A DNA stretch of 64,000 nucleotides from Brachycybe producta. Lineage: Eukaryota > Arthropoda > Diplopoda > Playtdesmida > Andrognathidae. A model generated the notes under the pieces. That model was not told the origin of the DNA and searched no databases. It saw only the letters and a program-made list of their open reading frames with translations. Both the position numbers and the translations under genes were made by a program. Numbering within the stretch: position 1 is the first letter of the stretch; each line of letters begins with the position of its first letter. Location of the stretch: contig JAUPFP010000044.1 in NCBI GenBank assembly GCA_036925085.1, positions 930,001 through 994,000 of the forward strand. Direction: 5' to 3'. Positions 57,144-64,000 of the stretch are shown piece after piece.

Positions 57144-59484
57144 TTTAATTACAAAACTAGAAATGCGTGTTTAGAAAATAAAATAAACACTTTTCAGCGT
57201 ATTTTTTTTGTCATTCAGTATAGCCTTGACGGTGAGGCTATATTTTTAATTGATATATAGAGGCATTTAAAAAAAATAAGGGAGACTTAGAGAGAAACTG
57301 ATTCCAGATTCTGAAAGCGCTCACTTGGTTCTTACCAATAAACAAAAAATTACGTTTGAACGGCTGATAGTTTTCTTTCTGAGACGATATTTTTTAACGT
57401 TATAATGGAATTATTACAGTTAGCATACTCAACAATCGTAGAGCAACAACGAACATTAAGCTATACATTCAATTCATTTTCGAGCAGGTCATTGCGAGCG
57501 GCTTCAAACGAGCACCACGAGCAAAAAAGAAGTGCTTATTAATGGAACGCGCACCCATTGTTTCCACTAAGGAACATAAGTCTGAGTGGAAACGTGTCTT
57601 AAGGAGTTTTGCTTATCACTTCTACTTAAGAGCTAAATTTCTTTTCAGATACACCAAGATACTGGCAATTAGAACTCGGGACGAACAGAAGTTGGCTCCG
57701 CCCTTTTTATGACGAACGCAACTTCTAATTGGTTGGTTATGTAGTCTGACGTCACATGCTCCGCCCTTTTCAACGTTCCCGGTCGTCATAAAAAGAGCGG
57801 AGCCAACTTGTGTTCGTCCCGATTTCTAAATGCCTGTTCTATCCAGTAGGAGCAACGAGGAAGATGGATTTGGGGGCTAATTAAATATTAAATAAGTATT
57901 TAATATCTTCAAGGGGGAGAATCTGAAGGGCCAAACTGGGGGGGGGGGGGGGGTTGTAAGTCCTAGGATATTCAAACCCCTTAGCTGAGTTAGTTCTCTC
58001 GCCCCATAGTTGTGCTACTGGCTCTGTCACTCACAACGTTTTTACATTTACAGTGTACAATATTTATTTCAGTTTGAATTAATGCAAGAAATGTTGGCTT
58101 TGACATCGACCTTATCAGATATTGAATTAGTGATATCACTAATTGGGAGTATTTTTGACATGAACTGCCCCTCATACTTGCAAGGCCAACTAGATCGTGC
58201 AGTGATAACAGTTACTCATGGCGTTTCAAGGACGTGCAGTAATGCATGGAGCGCCATGACTAAAGAGGCACCAAAAAGGGTGAAAATTGTTTTACTCCCT
58301 ATTTGCAATTTCTTATTGTACATTCTTTTTTTTTTAATTTTTAAAGAGGAAAAAGGCTAATTATGGTTTAGAAAATTAAAATTACTATAGTTAAGTTTGC
58401 ATTTTTAGTAGGTGTTCCACAATTTCGTTATATGCTTAAAATGAAGCATATGCTATTCCTAATGAAAATCAAGCAAATGCTACCATTTGGTATGAATAAA
58501 AAGTTGAATAAAAGTGAATACTTCAGTCTTCAAGTAAAAACTTTGCTTTTACTTCTACTTTTAAGTACCATGTTAGTATTTACTTTTAGCAAATTACTAA
58601 ATGCATTACATACAGTTTACGAATAAAAAAAGTAAATACTTTAGTTTTATAGCAAATACTTTAGAATATTCAAATTGCTAATTGTCTAGATATTGGCACT
58701 GTCTAGGTAACCTTTTTTTTTTTAAAAAAGAAATTAAAATTATTCCAATTATGTAGATTGGCAAAAAAAAGTGCGTAAAACAAAAATCTACTTAGTTTTT
58801 TTTTTAATCAGTTTTGTATTTTTGAACTGAACGCCCACAATGCCTCGAAACAGCAGTGTCCATTCAACGTTTTAAAATAAGAATAAATAATATATAACAT
58901 ATATATATAACATTTATTAACATTTTTATTAACAATTTATGAGGAACAAAAAAGGTGTTATGTTTTTAAATAAATCATTAGTGTTTTAGTTCCTAAACAT
59001 TCTGATTACATGCATCTGGGGAAGTTGATGTTTAATTCATAGTAGTTAATATTTAGGCTTTTTGTGCCACCTGGCACCTTACAACAACAACTTTTAAGAT
59101 TATTGTGTCGTTATTTTTTCTGGAAAAAATGTATAACTTTAATCTTGTGACGTCAAAGAGATTGACAAAAAAAAGTCTACGATTGTTTCATATAGAAAAG
59201 AGATGATATCCAACGTTCTCAACATTTTAAACAAAAGGGCTCTTGTTACATTCTTTTGTTATTACTATTTTTATAAGACAAAATGGCACAAGCTTTAATT
59301 TTTTGTCAACCCCTTTGACGTCACAAGTTTAATGCAAAAACAAACATTTTATTGTGTGTGCGAATCTCAGCGTTATTAGATAGACAGTAGGTGCAATTGC
59401 ATATTATGTACCAATAACTGGACAATTTACCATTATTGCAAGAAATTCCAATGTCTTTGACATTATCGAATGATACGATTTCGC
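57144..59484. other. Intergenic between P9 and P8
   Basis: Left part (57240-58100) resembles the P7/P8 flanks and includes an 18-base G run near 57937. From about 58170 it changes to the flank type also found between P5 and P4 (31550-33800). A minus-strand AATAAA for P9 is at 59348-59353. No gene. Confidence 0.5.
57662..57836. mobile_element. Palindromic MITE, CAGGC-TTAG family, copy 4
   Basis: The right end is the complement of CAGGCATTTAGAAATCGGG. The left end has one change (CTGGCAATTAG). The inner 'ggctccgcccttttta' arms match copies 1 and 3. Confidence 0.7.
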
Positions 59485-62400
59485 CTAGTTGTGTAACTGA
59501 CGCTGTTTTACCATCAAACTGAATGGTTGTGCTTCAAATGTTGAACCCAATATTGGGTCGATGCTTGGAAGGTTTTCATTTGGTGCACAATGGAAAGAGA
59601 AACGGTGCATTAAATTGCTGAAAAAGAGAAATAGTTCCATTTTGGCCAAAGCTTCTCCTATGCATACTCTTGAACCTATTTTCGAAATACACAGTAAAAA
59701 CAGATAATATAATTTTTAATATGTGTTCCATTTTCTTTCTTTAATAGTCTAGACACTTCAGAGTTGAACGTGCTGTGAGACAATTGGAAACGTTACGAAA
59801 CTACCTCTTTACCTGAAGAACATATTAAGGAATACGCACAATTTTTTTAAAGCTGAAAGATGTTCCTGAAGAACAAAAGGTAATTTGCAAACCTAGTGGA
59901 CCATTTTGAAGTTAATGAACTTTAACATGGGTCGCAAGCAAGTTAGCATAATTGAAAAGGGTGTAAAATGGCGTTGAAAATTTACAACGAAAAGACTAAA
60001 ACCTTGCCACACCATTCTAAAAGCGATTGCAGCTGCAATTATTGTCCAAAATTCCCTTTGAAGAGAGATTTGTTGTTAAGAGTCGATATCATGTTTTTCG
60101 ATACATCAATTTTCACTTAACATTGCGCCATTTCCGCCGTGCATCACGTGCATACTGAAGTGTCTATACAATGCGTTTAATGCTTACTTACCAACAGAAA
60201 ACGGGATTACATATTCTGGTTTCTTGACTTTTCCATTTTCGCTCAAATATCGTTCTGGTCTGAAGGCATCTGGATCATCCCAATAGTCTTTTTCATGGTG
60301 AACTGCCCATGTATTGTGGCTCACTAACGTTCCTTTAGGTATCGTGTAACCCATTACTTCGGTTGTAACAACAGGTGTACGGGGAGGCGATAAAGGGAAG
60401 ATCGTGGCCAAACGCTGTATCTCCAATATGGCGGCCTCGGTGTAAGGCAAACTGTTTGGTTTTAAAGCTTAATTGTTGTGTTCTATCTTGCAAGCATCAT
60501 CTTTCACGACGATACGAGCTGGGGGAGCTGTGCCATCTCATCTTATGGTTGGAGGTGGAGGCTAGCTACATATTTGAGTACCGAGACTGTCAAGATGCTG
60601 AAATGGAAGTATAATAAGAGTTGGATGTGGAGGCTGCCAATGCTTGTAGTTGATGGGATTGGAATATTTTGGAAAGTGGCGGATGTTACAAGCACACTCG
60701 GTATTCTAATGTAATCTCTTAATAGTTAGCCTTCACCTCCAGTCCTCGTCGTCGTGTGCGATTGTGTACAGCCTAATTCAGTGATTAGGATGTTTGCAAA
60801 TGATGTTTCATAATGCACATATATTTATTTCTTACTGTATGTGGTCAGCATAATTTATATATCGCTGTCCTCCTATAACTGTGTCCAGTTCTTTGTGTAT
60901 TTTATTTTGAACTTCTGGCCAATGTACCATGTAGAGCATACCAAACTCTAAGGTGTTTTGAGTTGTTCCCACTCCAGCTAAGAACATATCAAAAAGTGTA
61001 CCTACAAGGTGTTTCACTGACATTATACAAAGAGAAAATATTTTGTATTATATAATATTCTATCAATTTCAGCTGGTTATCGTTATACGAGCCTTGTACT
61101 TTGATATGCGGAGTCCTTTTCTTCCGATCCTTCTCTCTTGTACATTTCTGCCAAATAGACGTCGATGAAATCTCGAGGAATTCCATTTGTATACGTTTTC
61201 ATGTGGTTATCGATCTCCTCTTTTATGTAATCTATTATTTTCTTGTTGCTCTCCAGAAACCGTGACATGTGAGAATTCCATGGGCCAGGTATATATCTCA
61301 GAATTGGGAAGAAATTTACAGCACCAAGTGTTGCGGAATCCCCAAAGACATTACTTACATGTTCTGCGAATTTCGTCATCTTGGGATCTTTTGTATCAAA
61401 TCTGTTTCCTGTTCAAAATGAATTATTTCCTAATTAGGTAGATCTATATTTTCAAGTCCTGTCAAAGGATGTATTTTGAAATTGTTGAACAACAGTGCAT
61501 TTCTTTTGCTTTGGTGGGACACCCACATATTTAGACCCATTTTAAAGGCAGAAACTTGCCACTGGAACTTGTATCCTCTGAAACAGGGTTTCAACATACA
61601 AATATCTTGTTTTATTTAGTATTCGTGAACCGAGTTTTTTATGTTGAAAAGGCGTTTTGAGGGTTTAAGGTGAAGTTCAAGTGAAATTGTACCAGGTTTT
61701 CATTTTAAGATGGTTTCAAATTGTAGACACTTTTCAAAGTCTGGTTATTCTGTCTTTCACGACTAAAAGATTCTTCAACTAAAAGGTTATTTCAATCACT
61801 TACGGGATTTCGTGTTGATTTCTTTTAAATTATGCTTTTTATGTCTATTTGAAAGTTACCCAACTTTAAACAGGCCATTTTAATTATTGTTTGTATGAAG
61901 TTTATTTTGAAATATTCCAACTGAAAATACCTGGGACCCGTTTCAAGAAAGTTGCAAATTAACAAATGGAAATCACAAACATTTTTTTCACCCAGTGGAA
62001 ACTCTTCGTCTGACGATGAATTAATTACTCATATAGCCACACAGTCAAAGACCTCGAAGATTTATGGTGAGGATAAATTTTAAGTTTGTCACATAAACTT
62101 GTAACTGTTTATTTACAGTTGTAATTATTTATTCACAAGTGTCAAAAAAAAGGTCATGAAACTTTATGAAACACCTGTACTTGTAAGTGTGAAATTGTGG
62201 TCTTGTGACTTGTAACTTTTGTGAAACGGGCCCCAGGTGAATAAACATTTTGTCAGAAATGGAATTTCAGTTAATAAAAACGAGTAATTTTATGAAATTT
62301 TAAATAAAAAACTAATTTAAATAAAAAAAAATCCGATTTAAATCAAATAAATCTAATTTTTTTGATTTTTTTAAAAAAAATAATGATTTTATCTCTCCTA

Positions 62401-63801
62401 ATATACACTACACACTACACACTGTACACAGTTGTACAAAATTATTATTATGGATACTTTTTCAAAAATAGGTTTAAATTTAAGGAATGTTGTGGTACAA
62501 ATTGAATTGCAGCTTGTTTTAGAACATTGTCTTTATTATGTTGTATAATCTTACCAGACATACTGATCCATATTATATTCAATATCGGTATAAAGCATAA
62601 TGTGGAAATACGAATAACGTTATTGCTGATCTCCGTTATGTGTTCCATAAGAGTTCGAACTTCATTAAATATAACATCTTCGAATTGAATCTTTCCAATG
62701 CCAAGTTTTCGCATTTCTTGCAAAGCGAATCTTCGTTGTTCTTTCCACCTTGGTCCATCTGATGTAAATATATCTGATTCATAAAAATCAAATAAGATGA
62801 GCTTAAATTTGGCTAAGATTAAAACGTTACAGAGTATTAGCTAAAGGTAACAGAATACGTATTTATTTTCTGTAGGTATCCGGGGGGGGGGGGGGAGTAC
62901 CACTGCAGTGGCTAATGCTAAGTTCTATAGAGGTTTTGGGAAAATGTGGACACAAACATTGCAATGCATCAAGCAGCACTTGGTCTCTCGTCCATTGGCC
63001 AACCAGTTGCTTGCAGAGTATTTTTTTGTAATTGTAATTGTAAAAACGTCAATCGAACGTTTTTTTTTTAAATGCTAAAAGTTTTTTAAGGCAATATCTT
63101 AAAAAATAAACATTTTCTAGCAATTTGAAAATGACTCGTTTTTAGGTTTTTTTTTTCTTCGGATATTGCAAACTGTCATAAAACGTTTATTTTAAAGATA
63201 TCACATCACGAAAAAAAAAACTTTTATCACTATCACCTACTATTCTAGTTTCTAAAACACTTTGAATTTTTTTGTTTGATTCTTTTTTTTTTTTTTTTTG
63301 TTTTCTTCTGAAAAACTTTCGCTTGAAAAAGATAAATTTTCTAAAAACCACGGGTGGGTGGAATTGACCTCTTATAGAACATTATGGCACCATTCTGGAG
63401 GATAATAACAAAATAATTATCTATTTATAGCCACTTTAATTAGTGTGGCCATGATTTTGCTTACCGTCAAAATGCGTTATTTGTTCAAGCTTGTATAGTT
63501 TTGGTCGTCCGCAAAATATTGTCGATTTCGCCACAAAACATTCCTTGATGGCTGTCCAATCATTGAGAACGACTACGTTTGTACTTCCAATTGGAATGCT
63601 CATTATACTTCCATATTTTTTAGATAATTCTGCAAACTGTTTGTATGGACGGTTTTTATCAAGAAATGGAATGAAACCAAGAAATGGTAATCCTTTAGGT
63701 CCTGGTGGAAGATTGGAAATTTGTTTATTTTTTGATCTCCAGAAGATGTACAGGAAAAATATCAGAATCAAAAACAATGAAAATTGAATGAACCAATACA
63801 T
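59485..63801 (-). CDS. P9: CYP2-clan P450 with altered I-helix motif
   Basis: Exons are 63801-63465, 62773-62555, 61408-61100, 61016-60836, 60451-60192 and 59675-59485. They splice to 1497 nt and 498 aa. The start is the Met of MYWFIQFSLF; an in-frame Met four codons upstream (63813) also exists. Anchor, hinge LPPGPKGLPFLG, WKEQR, EIQR, FRPERY and haem loop FSVGSRVCIG with Cys440 are present. The I helix reads AGVGTT (302-307): the conserved acid is Gly here (GGA), where P5-P8 have Glu (GAA). The PERF Phe is Tyr. Exon 1 has IFCGRP for IFSGRP. The frame is open and all splice sites are intact, so it is annotated as a gene, but its monooxygenase activity may be weakened or changed. Confidence 0.9.
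60547..60742. mobile_element. Intron-4 foldback element, P9 copy (uninterrupted)
   Basis: A compact copy like P7's: 'ttggaggtggaggctagct' on the left, and 'gcacactcggtattctaatg' then 'cttcacctcca' on the right. Confidence 0.65.
61930..62237. mobile_element. Intron-2 MITE, P9 copy
   Basis: Left end CCTGGGACCCGTTTCAAG, right end GTGAAACGGGCCCCAGG. It is closest to the P6 copy. Confidence 0.65.
62845..63435. mobile_element. Intron-1 MITE, P9 copy
   Basis: The left end is degenerate (AGGTAACAGAATA). The right TTAA is at 63436-63439. It contains a 15-base G run near 62882 and a long T run near 63285. Confidence 0.55.
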
Positions 63802-64000
63802 TTTAATTTTCAAAACTAAAAATGCGTATTTGAAAAATAAAATAAAAACTTGTAGCTTCTTTTGTTGTCATTCAATGACCTAACCTGTGATATTTACATG
63901 GTTAAATACTTCGAACAGTATTGTTATCAATACTGTTCGAAGTATTTAACCATGTGATTTATTTAACCACTTGATAAGCTAATGGGCGCCTTCATGTTGA
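63802..64000. other. 5' flank of P9 at the window edge
   Basis: Matches the P6 upstream flank (45010-45180), including 'cttgataagctaatggg', apart from the hairpin at 63896-63955. Confidence 0.6.
63896..63955. repeat. Perfect hairpin, 28-bp arms, upstream of P9
   Basis: The arms 63896-63923 and 63928-63955 are exact complements around TTAT. The P6 flank (about 45112-45133) has one arm only ('gttaaatacttcgaacagta'). Confidence 0.9.

Noticed and set aside
58432-58626. 64-codon frame near 58.5 kb as a small gene.
   Set aside because: Low-complexity AT-rich sequence with no conservation in the paralogous flanks.

Overview
The window is eukaryotic nuclear DNA: AT-rich, with interrupted genes, canonical GT-AG introns and many transposon remnants. 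The gene content (a large CYP2-clan cytochrome P450 cluster, a class I facilitated glucose transporter) and an interstitial run of CCTAA/TTAGG-type telomere-like repeats near 10.7 kb fit an arthropod, perhaps a chelicerate or crustacean. The species cannot be named from the sequence, and the arthropod call is an inference.

Layout. (1) 1-5962, minus strand: the first four coding exons of a sugar transporter of the GLUT/SLC2 family. The rest lies off the left edge. One intron appears to use a GC donor. (2) 5963-15668: about 9.7 kb without a recognisable gene, rich in minisatellites, palindromic MITEs and a foldback element. (3) 15669-63801, minus strand: a head-to-tail array of nine cytochrome P450 loci, called P1 to P9 from left to right. 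Eight (P1, P3-P9) are intact six-exon genes. P2 is a truncated pseudogene split by a solo LTR.

I rebuilt every P450 from its splice sites. The lengths of exons 2, 4 and 5 are invariant (219, 181 and 260 nt), all phases match, and the spliced lengths are multiples of three, giving 490-499 aa. Each protein has an N-terminal membrane anchor, a proline-rich hinge, WxxxR, an I-helix AGx(D/E)T-type motif, ExxR, PERF and a FxxGxRxCxG haem loop. They should be ER-bound monooxygenases working with NADPH-P450 reductase. Substrates cannot be inferred. Three subfamilies are visible: P1/P3, P2psi/P4 and P5-P9.

History read from the sequence. P1+P2psi (15692-23170) and P3+P4 (23171-29679) are a tandem segmental duplication whose junction truncates P2psi in intron 2 and gives P3 a new stop codon. 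P5-P9 arose by further unit duplications. Introns 1, 2 and 4 carry inherited MITEs, and the flanks carry element insertions for which the paralogous copies are natural empty sites. These include a Tc1/mariner-type element, hAT-type elements with 8-bp target duplications and solo LTRs with 4-bp duplications.

The least expected pattern is a set of long near-perfect hairpins present in one paralogous copy where the other copy has one arm or neither, which suggests recurrent local inverted duplication or an artefact.
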